A stretch of 41,717 bases of DNA from positions 1-41,717 of the forward strand of contig SGYT01000003.1 of NCBI GenBank assembly GCA_004214055.1. The letters run 5' to 3'. Shown one piece after another: positions 27,504-36,317 of the stretch. The first letter of the stretch is position 1. The number at the start of each line of letters is the position of its first letter. This DNA is from Candidatus Actinomarinales bacterium (GTDB lineage Bacteria > Actinomycetota > Acidimicrobiia > Actinomarinales > Actinomarinaceae). Made by a program: the position numbers and the translations under genes. The notes under the pieces were generated by a model. The model did not search any database. It was not told where the DNA came from and saw only the letters and a list, made by a program, of their open reading frames with translations.

Positions 27504-28490
27504 CTACTGGAGTGATTTTATCAATAGATCCATAAATCTTTTCTTGTTTGCTTTGGTGACCACTCTAATATTTTTGTGTTTATTTTCTACGCCAAAATAA
27601 TCAACTATTGTTTGGCCCCTTGTTAATCCATCTCTAGTATCAACAATTACATCTAACTGCTGTGATTCTTCAATTATTTTATTGTCTAAAGCTATAGCCA
27701 TTGTTATTGGATCCGGTAAATCAAAACCGTAAAATCCGTAAGTTCTAAATGTTAAATCAATTAAAGTCTTTTGAATGTCTACTGAGAAATCTGCATATTT
27801 TGTTTTTAAACTTTTAAGGAAACTCATCTCATCTTCTTTAAGCATTGCGTATTTGTAAGAATTGTCCCACCCAACCATTGTTATTTTCATTCCAGAATCA
27901 AAAACTATTTTTGCTGCTTCAGGATCTACCCAAATATTGTATTCTGCTGCTGCAGACACATTTCCCGAACCATCTGATGTCCCTCCCATGACATAACAAT
28001 GTTTAACCTTCTCAGTAATTGATGGGTCTTTTTCTATTGCTTTAGCTATGTTTGTTAAAGGCCCAAGAGTAACAACTGTAATCTCATTAGGTTGTTCATT
28101 AATAGATTTAATTAGAAAATCAACTCCTGATTCCTTCTCATAAGTTTTATTTTTTGGATATATCCCTATATCTCCCATCCCGTCAATTCCATGTACACAT
28201 TGTCCACTAGCTGATATTGGGGATTCTGACTTTACATGATCCATAAACTCATCAAGATTATGAATTTCTTTATACTCTCTAGATAAAGGTTTGTTTGATC
28301 CTGCATAAACTTTTATGTCTTGTTCACATAGCTCCATTGTCGACTTAGTATTTAAAATGCCTAGTTCTAATGGAACATTTCCCGAAACTATCGATATACC
28401 TAAAATCTCAACACTAGGGTCTCTTAAGGCCAACAGTATAGCAACAGCATCGTCTGACCCAGTATCTGCATCAATAATAAATTTTTCCAT
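27504..28490 (-). CDS. Inosine/uridine-preferring-type nucleoside hydrolase (copy 2)
   Basis: DADTGSDDAVAILLAL, GPLTNIAKAI, CYVMGGTSDGSGNVSAAAEYNIWVDPEAAKIVF. Confidence 0.93.
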   Translation of the reverse strand: MEKFIIDADTGSDDAVAILLALRDPSVEILGISIVSGNVPLELGILNTKSTMELCEQDIKVYAGSNKPLSREYKEIHNLDEFMDHVKSESPISASGQCVHGIDGMGDIGIYPKNKTYEKESGVDFLIKSINEQPNEITVVTLGPLTNIAKAIEKDPSITEKVKHCYVMGGTSDGSGNVSAAAEYNIWVDPEAAKIVFDSGMKITMVGWDNSYKYAMLKEDEMSFLKSLKTKYADFSVDIQKTLIDLTFRTYGFYGFDLPDPITMAIALDNKIIEESQQLDVIVDTRDGLTRGQTIVDYFGVENKHKNIRVVTKANKKRFMDLLIKSLQ

Positions 28491-28491
28491 T

Positions 28492-29475
28492 TTAATACAT
28501 TGTAGTAACAGTTAAGTGATGGGGTCTATGTGTAGCATGGTATTGTTTCCAAATTCTATAATCTAATTGTGGAATTATTAATTGTTCTTTTTTATTCCTT
28601 CTTATATTTATTTCTTCTGTGAGTTTTGCGGTTGCAAACAAAGATGCTGCTCTTATTTCAATTTCTTCTTTTGAATCTCTCTCTATTATGTTTCCTTTCA
28701 TAATTTTTTCTTTTAGGTTTTCTGAATACTCTGTTATTTTCATTACCTCTAAAGCAACTGGAACTATATAATCTGCAAATGCACTCATCGAATTCATGTC
28801 TTCAACAACAAAATACTTTGAACCTGATAGCTCAGCATGAATTCCCCAGAATGCAAGTTGTGCAAGTTTATAAAAATTAATCTCGTGTTTATCTTCATAT
28901 ATAGATTTATCATTAAATCTAGGAAACTCAGCTACTAACCTTTCAACTAGTCCTTCTCCACCGTGATATAGCTTTTTTGGGCATTTGTCGATAAAGTTTA
29001 TCCAATCTCCATCAAATTCTTCAGAAAGCTTAATTCCTACTGTATTTAGAATCTCAATCCTCTCTACCAACATTGGCATTTCTATATTCCCAGAAAATAT
29101 TTCTCTTAGTTTATCAATTGTCAAGCTAGCCAATACTTGACCATCAAGAAGATTTGTTCCTGAGTCAATAGCTTCATGGATTTGTTTGAACATAGCCTCA
29201 CTATCTGAGAGTGTTACACCGTCTCTTTCTATTGAATATTTAATTGAGGTATTAAAGTCTGTAAATGCAAAATTCAAAGTATTGATTAAAAGGGTTGTCC
29301 TTATAAAGTCTTCTGGGTTTTTTCTAAGTTTATTATTTTCAGGTAAGATAAACTCTTCATAAGCCATCCATCTAGCTACATTTTTAATTTCATCATAATT
29401 AATAATTACGTGTTTTGAGTTTTCTATTACTGGAGTTAGAGAACTCAGTACTTTTGAATTCCAGTCGATCTCCAT
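28492..29475 (-). CDS. Queuosine-salvage (Qng1/DUF2419) family-like N-glycosylase
   Basis: TLLINTLNFAFTD, LREIFSGNIEMPMLVERIEILNTVGIKL, LVAEFPRFNDKSIYEDKHEINFYKLAQLAFWGIHAEL, MSAFADYIVPVAL, EEIEIRAASLFA follow the Q_salvage pattern; stop 1 nt before the next ATG. Confidence 0.8.
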   Translation of the reverse strand: MEIDWNSKVLSSLTPVIENSKHVIINYDEIKNVARWMAYEEFILPENNKLRKNPEDFIRTTLLINTLNFAFTDFNTSIKYSIERDGVTLSDSEAMFKQIHEAIDSGTNLLDGQVLASLTIDKLREIFSGNIEMPMLVERIEILNTVGIKLSEEFDGDWINFIDKCPKKLYHGGEGLVERLVAEFPRFNDKSIYEDKHEINFYKLAQLAFWGIHAELSGSKYFVVEDMNSMSAFADYIVPVALEVMKITEYSENLKEKIMKGNIIERDSKEEIEIRAASLFATAKLTEEINIRRNKKEQLIIPQLDYRIWKQYHATHRPHHLTVTTMY

Positions 29476-29482
29476 AATTTAA

Positions 29483-29488
29483 ATCATA
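29483..29488 (-). promoter_or_regulatory. Putative -10 (TATGAT), 7 nt before the Qng1-like ATG 29475
   Basis: TANNNT spacing consistent with leaderless start. Confidence 0.5.
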
Positions 29489-29512
29489 GTAGAAGTATTT
29501 TATTTAAATAGA

Positions 29513-29518
29513 TATAAT
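29513..29518 (+). promoter_or_regulatory. Putative -10 (TATAAT), 6 nt before kinase ATG 29525
   Basis: TANNNT spacing consistent with leaderless start. Confidence 0.6.
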
Positions 29519-29524
29519 TCCGTC

Positions 29525-30400
29525 ATGAAATCAAAAATTTGTGTTGTTGGAAGTTCAAACATTGACCAAATATCTTATGTAGAAAATATTCCGGGTGATG
29601 GGGAAACTGTTTTTGGATCTTCTTATCAAATGGGATTTGGTGGTAAAGGAGCCAACCAAGCAGTAATGGCTAGCTTATTGGGTGCTGAAACATATATGAT
29701 CACATGCTTAGGAGAAGATGTTTATGCTGATATGACAATAGAAAACTATAAAAAAAATAATATAAACATTGATCATCTTCAAATAGTCCCTGGTTCAAGT
29801 GGTGTTGCTCCAATATGGGTTGACGAATCTGGACAAAATAGAATAATTGTAATCTCTGGCTCTAATGATCTTATTGATGCAGAAAAAGTTATTGAATCAC
29901 TTTCTAAAATTACAGATTTAAAAATAATTGTTGGACAGTTTGAAATACCACTAGAAGTTACTGAGAAGGTTTTTTCTTTTGCTAAAGAAAATAATATAAC
30001 AACAATATTAAATCCAGCCCCAGCAAAAATACCTTCAGAAAATTTATTATCTTTAACTGATTGGTTTATACCTAATGAGGTCGAATTTGCAACAATAAGC
30101 AATCTGGATGCTTTTGTTGATGAAGATTTAATCGAATATGGAAACTCAATCTCAGGAAATTTAATTGTTACATTGGGAGAGGAAGGAGCTGCAAGTGTAG
30201 CTGAAGATTCTGTAAATAAAATCTCTGCTCCAAAAGTAAAGGCAATTGACACAACAGGTGCTGGAGATGCTTTTGTTGGAGCTTTTGCTTATGGTCTTGC
30301 TTCTGATCTTATGCCACAAGATGCAATAAAACTTGCTATAGACAGAGCATCTAACTCAGTCACGAAACCTGGAACTCAAATTTCATATTCAGCAAAATGA
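29525..30400 (+). CDS. rbsK: Ribokinase-like PfkB-family sugar/nucleoside kinase
   Basis: GSSNIDQISYVENIPGDGETVFGSSYQMGFGGKGANQAVMASLLG ... DTTGAGDAFVGAFAYGLA. Confidence 0.9.
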   Translation: MKSKICVVGSSNIDQISYVENIPGDGETVFGSSYQMGFGGKGANQAVMASLLGAETYMITCLGEDVYADMTIENYKKNNINIDHLQIVPGSSGVAPIWVDESGQNRIIVISGSNDLIDAEKVIESLSKITDLKIIVGQFEIPLEVTEKVFSFAKENNITTILNPAPAKIPSENLLSLTDWFIPNEVEFATISNLDAFVDEDLIEYGNSISGNLIVTLGEEGAASVAEDSVNKISAPKVKAIDTTGAGDAFVGAFAYGLASDLMPQDAIKLAIDRASNSVTKPGTQISYSAK

Positions 30401-30669
30401 TTGTACTACCTCAAAGAGAACAGTTTATTTTATTAGTAACATTTGTAGTTATTTTTATCGTTTTCTGGATAGATGAGAAAAGATTAAAAGATAAAAACCA
30501 TATATTAAATAAAATCTTTTACTACCTCCCTTCTTACAATAGCGACCAAAGAACTGGCTTCGCTTTAGTAACTGTTGCAGCGGTAGGGTCTATCTTTGGA
30601 ATATATTTGTATGTATCTGTCGCTGTTTTAGCCGCAGGTCTTTTTTATCTCTATAGAGGAAGAAACTAA
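30397..30669 (+). CDS. Small hypothetical membrane protein
   Basis: 90 aa with hydrophobic segments; 4-nt overlap with the kinase gene. Confidence 0.65.
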   Translation: MIVLPQREQFILLVTFVVIFIVFWIDEKRLKDKNHILNKIFYYLPSYNSDQRTGFALVTVAAVGSIFGIYLYVSVAVLAAGLFYLYRGRN

Positions 30670-31943
30670 GAGTCTTTACTCCAAAATCTAATTTGAGGAT
30701 AAATTGAATTATTAAGTTTCAACAAAATGATTACTATCCCAGCTAGTGCTGAAAATATCGACGAAACAAGTACTATTGATAAATTTTCAAATGTTGTGAA
30801 GTAAGCAACTATAAGTGGTGAAATGATAAAAATAGGGATTCTGAATGTAAACAACATTGCATTTGTATTTCCAGCATCTCCAACTTCACCAAGTTCTACA
30901 GCAATATTCGATTGAGAAGTACTAAAAATTCCTAAACCAAGACCTGCAAAAATAAAGATAATATCTTGATATCCATTTCCATCAATTAAAAAAAGAACAC
31001 TTGCTATAAGATGCATGAATAGACCTAAAATATAGGTATATTTAAATCCAAATTTTCTTCCAATTATAGGAACAAAAAAACTTCCAACACTCTGGCTTAA
31101 TAATAATGAAGTTACCCAAAAACCTATTTTATAGCTTGGTATTTCATAATAAATAATTAACCAAATACTAAAGAATGGGGTAATTGATTCAGGGACAGAA
31201 GATAGAAAATTTGTAATTGACACAATCCTTAATTCTTTATTCTTAGTAACAATTGAAGCCCAGCTTATTAATTTTTGTTTAATCAACTTTATTTTTATTT
31301 TTGATTTTGATCTAATTTCACTTTTTGGTTCTTTGATTAGTATCAAAGGAATCAAAGATACTGTGGTAATGATAATTACAAGAATTAAACCTTCTAAATA
31401 TCCTTCAACTAACCCTTTATTTTTTATTTGTGAATCAACATATCTTGAAACTAAATACCCAGATGCTGATCCAGTTGTTAAATTGATGGAAAAAAAAATT
31501 GATCTATATTTATATAAAACTCTTGATACTAGGTCAAAGTAGGAGGGTAAAATCGCACCTGCACTAAATACGAATACAGCGTAAGAAATCATAAATAGCT
31601 CAAAACTAAAAGCATTGTCCGGAAAAAATTTAAGAACAATAAAAATTAAAACAAATCCTAGTCTTTCAATGACCCCCCAAAAAATTACCCCTCTTTTAGA
31701 ATCTTGTTCAACCTCTCGGTTTGATGATGTAATTATCTGACCTAAAATTCCTACAGCATAAAAAATAATAACAATTAATGATGCAGCGTACCATCTATTA
31801 GAAATTGCTAAAGCTACATCAGGAGGATAGCTTCCTGGTATTAATAAAGCAAAAGCAGCTCCAAAGCCAATGCTATCAAAAATAAACATTGCATAATTAA
31901 ACAAGAAATTTTCTTTAACAAATCCTTTGTTATTAGATGTCAA
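30666..31943 (-). CDS. MFS-type permease
   Basis: About 12 hydrophobic segments; TTG start 7 nt after ecfT, suggesting co-transcription. Confidence 0.8.
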   Translation of the reverse strand: MTSNNKGFVKENFLFNYAMFIFDSIGFGAAFALLIPGSYPPDVALAISNRWYAASLIVIIFYAVGILGQIITSSNREVEQDSKRGVIFWGVIERLGFVLIFIVLKFFPDNAFSFELFMISYAVFVFSAGAILPSYFDLVSRVLYKYRSIFFSINLTTGSASGYLVSRYVDSQIKNKGLVEGYLEGLILVIIITTVSLIPLILIKEPKSEIRSKSKIKIKLIKQKLISWASIVTKNKELRIVSITNFLSSVPESITPFFSIWLIIYYEIPSYKIGFWVTSLLLSQSVGSFFVPIIGRKFGFKYTYILGLFMHLIASVLFLIDGNGYQDIIFIFAGLGLGIFSTSQSNIAVELGEVGDAGNTNAMLFTFRIPIFIISPLIVAYFTTFENLSIVLVSSIFSALAGIVIILLKLNNSIYPQIRFWSKDS

Positions 31944-31950
31944 CTAAATT

Positions 31951-32850
31951 CTAGCTCTTACCAAAAAGCCTTATAGCTAAAGTGGCTCCAAAAATAATCA
32001 AAAGAAATGATACACCGCAAAATACAACTATAGCCACACCTGCACCTGGAGTAAGTGAAAAACCTCCTTCAGGTATAAATGCATTCATCCTAAGCCTTCC
32101 ATAAAAGACTACAAAAACTGGAACTAATGCCAAAATTGATAGTGTTGTCTCTTTGATGGTGAATTTATTGTATCTCAATAAAGTTCTCTCATTATCTGAG
32201 CCAAAAGCTCTTGTCTCTAGACTCATTGATAGTTGGGCAACCCTATCTATTGCCCCAGCAAAAACTGGGATAATACTTGGAAGTAGTGCCTTAAAACCTT
32301 GAGCTTGCATTGCTCTTGATTTTTGAGCAGAGAGTATTATTCCGAACTCTCTTTGTAATATTGGAATTAATTGTAAAGTAGTTGTAATCATAAAATTTAC
32401 AACATAAGGAACTTTTGCTCTTTGTAAAGCTGAAGAAAGGGATGCAGGGTGTAAAGTCATCAACATTAATATTGACCATGAACATATACATAAAATCCTA
32501 CTACTAAATAACATTCCATAAATTATTGACTCTGTATATAGTTGAAAAGGTCCAAGGTCGGATAGAAATTGAGGGTTGTCAAAAACTGCAGGGGGGACAA
32601 CAGATTGAAGAAATATCATTGCAAAAGCTGCTGGTCCAAAAATCACCATCGCTCTAACATAGCTTGGAAAAGTCTTTGACAAGAATACAAAAACTAAGGC
32701 TAAAGCGGTTAATGCATAATTAATATATGGATTCTTATTAAAAAAACAAAAAACTACAAAAGACAAAACCCAATAAAATTTTACAAAAGGGTGTGCTTTA
32801 TGAAAAAAAGTGTCTCCTGGAACATAAGCTCCTACAGGTACTCTAGCCAT
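31951..32850 (-). CDS. ECF transporter transmembrane (T) component
   Basis: CbiQ/EcfT-like: HPFVKFYWVLSFVVFCF, QREFGIILSAQKSRAMQAQGF...LSMSLETRAFGS. Confidence 0.88.
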   Translation of the reverse strand: MARVPVGAYVPGDTFFHKAHPFVKFYWVLSFVVFCFFNKNPYINYALTALALVFVFLSKTFPSYVRAMVIFGPAAFAMIFLQSVVPPAVFDNPQFLSDLGPFQLYTESIIYGMLFSSRILCICSWSILMLMTLHPASLSSALQRAKVPYVVNFMITTTLQLIPILQREFGIILSAQKSRAMQAQGFKALLPSIIPVFAGAIDRVAQLSMSLETRAFGSDNERTLLRYNKFTIKETTLSILALVPVFVVFYGRLRMNAFIPEGGFSLTPGAGVAIVVFCGVSFLLIIFGATLAIRLFGKS

Positions 32851-33648
32851 CTAAATCTCAACCTCGATCTCTAAACTTGAATCAAGAATCATTTTAACAG
32901 ATTCACTCATATTTTCTTTATACTCTTCTTTTGTTAGTGACTCTCCTCTTGCCTGGTCTCCTGCTACAAGTAGAACAGCTCCGGTTCTAACTTTCCTATA
33001 TGAACCAACAACAAAAATTGTCGCTGCTTCCATTTCTGAACAAAGAACTCCTCCTTTAACCCAAGCATCCCATTTCTGTCTAAGCTCATCAGCAATTGGC
33101 ATTTTTTCAGGATTGTGCTGCCCATAAAAAGAGTCTTTTGACTGAACGATTCCAAGATGATGATCAAGGTTATTTTTTATTGCAGAATTCTTTAATGCAA
33201 GAACCATATCATGGGAGGCTACGGCTGGAAATTCTATAGGCATATATTGGATTGATGTACCTTCATATCTTACGGCCCCAGTAGCAATTACTTTCTCTCC
33301 GACTCTTGTATATTCTTGCATACCACCCGAAGTACCACATCTTACAAATGTAGATGCGCCAACGTTAGCTAATTCTTCTAAAGCGATTGCTGCTGACGGG
33401 CAACCAATACCCGTGGAAGTAACAGTAACTGGTCTTCCCTTGTATTCACCTGTCATTGTTTTATACTCTCTATTTTCAGCTACAAGCTCAGCTTTATCAA
33501 AATGTTCAGCAATAAATTCAACTCTTCCTGGGTCGCCTGGGAGTATAACAAAATCTGAAATATCGCCTTTTTTTAACTGTACATGATATTGAACTGTTTC
33601 ATCAAGAAGGCCTCCTTTGGCATCTTCTATTCCGTCCTCTTTAGGCAT
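32851..33648 (-). CDS. Nucleoside phosphorylase (uridine phosphorylase-like, PNP/UDP family), copy A
   Basis: VILPGDPGRVEFIAEHFD, VTSTGIGCPSAAIALEELANVGASTFVRCGTSGGMQ, KDSFYGQHNPEKMP, CSEMEAATIFVVG. Confidence 0.94.
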   Translation of the reverse strand: MPKEDGIEDAKGGLLDETVQYHVQLKKGDISDFVILPGDPGRVEFIAEHFDKAELVAENREYKTMTGEYKGRPVTVTSTGIGCPSAAIALEELANVGASTFVRCGTSGGMQEYTRVGEKVIATGAVRYEGTSIQYMPIEFPAVASHDMVLALKNSAIKNNLDHHLGIVQSKDSFYGQHNPEKMPIADELRQKWDAWVKGGVLCSEMEAATIFVVGSYRKVRTGAVLLVAGDQARGESLTKEEYKENMSESVKMILDSSLEIEVEI

Positions 33649-34378
33649 TGATTGCTCCTTTCTCCATATAATAAATACTTTCTAATACAATCTTTGTTAT
33701 TTTATGTATTGTTTCTTTGTCGTGAGTCTCCACCGCAAAAATTCCTCCTGAGTGAAGACCGAATATACTAGAAAGAGTAAATAAGGTAGCTGCTTCCATT
33801 TCTGAAGCGCCCACACCGCCTCTTTGCCATGCTTTCCATTTCATGTCTAAATATTCAGAAACTGGCATCCTTTCAGGTTCTACCTCTCCAAAAAAAGAAT
33901 CTTTAGATTGGCATACTCCTACTTTTGTAGGAACATTAAGTGCCTCTGATGCTTTAATTAAACTATCTACAACTTCTATATCAGCTAAAGCCGGAAACTC
34001 TATTGGAATATATTGTTTACTTGTTCCATCGTCTCTTACTGCAGCAGTAGCAATAAAAATATCTCCTTTTTGTGCTGAGCCATCAACAGATCCCGATGTT
34101 CCAATCCTTATAAATACTTCTGCACCAATATGACTTAACTCCTCTACAGCTATAGCAGTAGATGGGCATCCTATGCCTGTAGAAACTACTGAAACATCAA
34201 CATCTTTATATTTTCCTCTTGCGGCATTGAACTCTCGATTTTGACCTTGATGCTGAACATCATCCAATAATTCAGATATTATTGGGACTCTGTTTGGATC
34301 ACCCGGTACTATTACGTACCGGGCAATATCTCCAAAACTTATTGGTAAGTGTTTTACCTGCTCAAGTTTATCGAACAA
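33641..34378 (-). CDS. Nucleoside phosphorylase (uridine phosphorylase-like, PNP/UDP family), copy B
   Basis: VIVPGDPNRVPIISELLDD, VSTGIGCPSTAIAVEELSHIGAEVFIRIGTSG, KDSFFGEVEPERMP, ASEMEAATLFTL; 8-nt overlap with copy A. Confidence 0.94.
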   Translation of the reverse strand: MFDKLEQVKHLPISFGDIARYVIVPGDPNRVPIISELLDDVQHQGQNREFNAARGKYKDVDVSVVSTGIGCPSTAIAVEELSHIGAEVFIRIGTSGSVDGSAQKGDIFIATAAVRDDGTSKQYIPIEFPALADIEVVDSLIKASEALNVPTKVGVCQSKDSFFGEVEPERMPVSEYLDMKWKAWQRGGVGASEMEAATLFTLSSIFGLHSGGIFAVETHDKETIHKITKIVLESIYYMEKGAINA

Positions 34379-34399
34379 ATAAGACCTACCTAATTTTTA

Positions 34400-34591
34400 T
34401 TAATCCTTGGACCGTAAAACGGCTACCCCTGCAAGTATTGTCAAAAGGCCTGAAACTCCAGACATTCCTGACAACATTCCAAAGGCTTCAGTACCTGCCA
34501 TCGTGGCAGATGCCCATGGATAAATTAAATACATTATCCCTAGACCGATAATACCTGCTCCAAGACCATCTTTAGATGTGACTTCTCTCAT
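34400..34591 (-). CDS. Small (63 aa) membrane protein within the ECF operon
   Basis: Two hydrophobic segments; AGGAAGTGAG upstream of ATG; sits between the S component and the phosphorylase. Confidence 0.7.
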   Translation of the reverse strand: MREVTSKDGLGAGIIGLGIMYLIYPWASATMAGTEAFGMLSGMSGVSGLLTILAGVAVLRSKD

Positions 34592-34608
34592 ATTATCTCA
34601 CTTCCTTT

Positions 34609-35301
34609 TTACAATAAAGTCATCGATACAACAGTAAGTATTACACCTACTACCGTACCTGCAGTAATTAACACTGCTTTACCCATATCTTCTTGAGCCA
34701 TTATTGGACCAGTTACCTGTAAATTAGTAGGTAATGCACCGATAATTGCTAACGCCAAGAATGACGAAAGAATTTTATCAGCAGCAGATACGATAATGTT
34801 ACTTGAAAATACGGCTGCCCACATATCAGCACCTGACGCAAGTATACCTGCAGTCAAAATGTCTGATGAGTGACCTGTTGCACCACCAAATACGAAAATT
34901 ACGATCGGTGCTGCCATCAATGAAACAAATACAGCTGAAGCAACTGAAAGACCAAAGAATCTGACCTTATCGTTTGCCCAACCCCATCTTGTTCCATATC
35001 CCCAAACTAATGCACCAACAACATTGCATGCTGCAAATGGTATTGATACTGGACCGGTAACGAACCCTAATGTTAAGTTAGTAATAACACCAACTAGGGC
35101 CCCCCACCATGGGCCAAGTGTCATAGCAACAACAGCTGTCCCAATCATGTCCAAGAATATAGGGAGTTTAAGTGCACTGGCAACGGTACCCCCAATAACA
35201 TTTAAAACAGAAGCAACTGGTACTAATGCAATAACATATGTTAAAGGAACTCCTCCACCTGTAGCACTACTAAGTTTTTGTGAATCAACTTGTTCGTTCA
35301 C
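34609..35301 (-). CDS. ECF transporter substrate-binding (S) component, substrate unknown
   Basis: About six TM segments; LDMIGTAVVAMTLGPWWGALVGVITNLTLGFVTGPVSIPFAACNVVGALVWGYGTRWG; GTG start with AGGAGGG SD; neighbours are ECF A and T genes. Confidence 0.82.
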   Translation of the reverse strand: MNEQVDSQKLSSATGGGVPLTYVIALVPVASVLNVIGGTVASALKLPIFLDMIGTAVVAMTLGPWWGALVGVITNLTLGFVTGPVSIPFAACNVVGALVWGYGTRWGWANDKVRFFGLSVASAVFVSLMAAPIVIFVFGGATGHSSDILTAGILASGADMWAAVFSSNIIVSAADKILSSFLALAIIGALPTNLQVTGPIMAQEDMGKAVLITAGTVVGVILTVVSMTLL

Positions 35302-35311
35302 AAGCCCTCCT

Positions 35312-35382
35312 TATTTAGCTAACTAAATATCTTTTATTTAACTATCAGATATTTATTTCTAACTCCATAATATAGAAATAAA
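35312..35382 (-). promoter_or_regulatory. Structured 5' leader of the ECF S-component gene, with overlapping alternative helices
   Basis: Perfect stems: 35352-35361/35373-35382 (10 bp), 35312-35318/35323-35329 (7 bp, abutting the SD); competing 35348-35354/35325-35331 (7 bp). Confidence 0.55.
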
Positions 35383-35504
35383 AACACGCATGCGATGTGT
35401 TTGGCAAAAAATCAAAATGAAGGTGTAACCGATTTATTTAAACAAGTAACCATAAAAAGACCAACAAACTAGAGGTTTAATTGTGTATAAATTAGAGTTC
35501 TTTA

Positions 35505-36317
35505 TTACTTAAGAGCACCAAGAGCATCTTCAACAGATAAAATTGCGTCTTTAGTGTTTCCAAGTTTTACTTCTGTTGAGAATGAAGATATTTGTGGAGG
35601 CAGGAGGTTCGTTTTGCTTAAAACCTCTTTATTCGCAAATAATTTTTCAGGACTATCATCAAAAATTAGCTCAGTATCACACATTACAAGTACTCTATTT
35701 GTTTCTTCAGCAACTAAAGGCATATCATGAGAAACAACTATTACTGTTTTCCCCTGTTCGCTAAGTTTATGTATTGAATCTCTAATAGCTTTTACTCCTA
35801 AAAAGTCTTGACCTGTTGTTGGCTCATCCAAAATAATGACGTTTGGTTCCATTGCAATAATTGAGGCCATGCCAACAGTTTTTCTAAGAGAAAATCCTAG
35901 CCTATATGGATTTAAATCCAAGTATTGTGTTAATGAAAAATCTTCTGCCACTTCATTAACTTTTTTTTCAATCTCATTATCTTCTAACTCTATATTTTTT
36001 AATCCAAAAGATAACTCTTCCCTAACTGAAGCTGCAAAAATTTGATGGTTAGGATTTTGAAAAACATAGCCTACACTCCTAGCAAGAAGTCCTACTGAGT
36101 TTTCAAGCGTATCTAAATCTCCAACCATAACATTGCCTGAAGTCGGTTTAAGCAGACCGTTAAAATGTTTTACTAGTGTTGTTTTTCCTGATCCATTTTG
36201 GCCAACAACGGAAATTACCTCACCTTGCGATATTGATACGTTAACATTCCTTACTGCTTCTACTCCATTAGGATATACATGCCCTAGATCATTGCATACA
36301 ATTCTTGTTTCACTCAT
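35505..36317 (-). CDS. ECF transporter ATP-binding protein (atypical signature motif)
   Basis: VVGQNGSGKTTLVKHFNGLLKP, VFQNPNHQIFAASVREELSFG, VIILDEPTTGQD, VIVVSHDM; LSGGQ position reads LGFSL. Confidence 0.92.
   Translation of the reverse strand: MSETRIVCNDLGHVYPNGVEAVRNVNVSISQGEVISVVGQNGSGKTTLVKHFNGLLKPTSGNVMVGDLDTLENSVGLLARSVGYVFQNPNHQIFAASVREELSFGLKNIELEDNEIEKKVNEVAEDFSLTQYLDLNPYRLGFSLRKTVGMASIIAMEPNVIILDEPTTGQDFLGVKAIRDSIHKLSEQGKTVIVVSHDMPLVAEETNRVLVMCDTELIFDDSPEKLFANKEVLSKTNLLPPQISSFSTEVKLGNTKDAILSVEDALGALK

Noticed and set aside
26471-28490. Recent tandem duplication of the nucleoside hydrolases
   Set aside because: The two share family motifs but differ across most of their length and are better described as diverged paralogs
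29779-30252. 157-aa minus-strand ORF opposite the PfkB kinase
   Set aside because: Antisense shadow; Ser/Ile-rich composition, no motif
31330-31358. 9-bp inverted repeat TCTTTGATT/AATCAAAGA within the MFS gene
   Set aside because: Explained by the repetitive LIPLILIKE coding sequence; shorter than the glnR dyad and not positioned near a gene end or start
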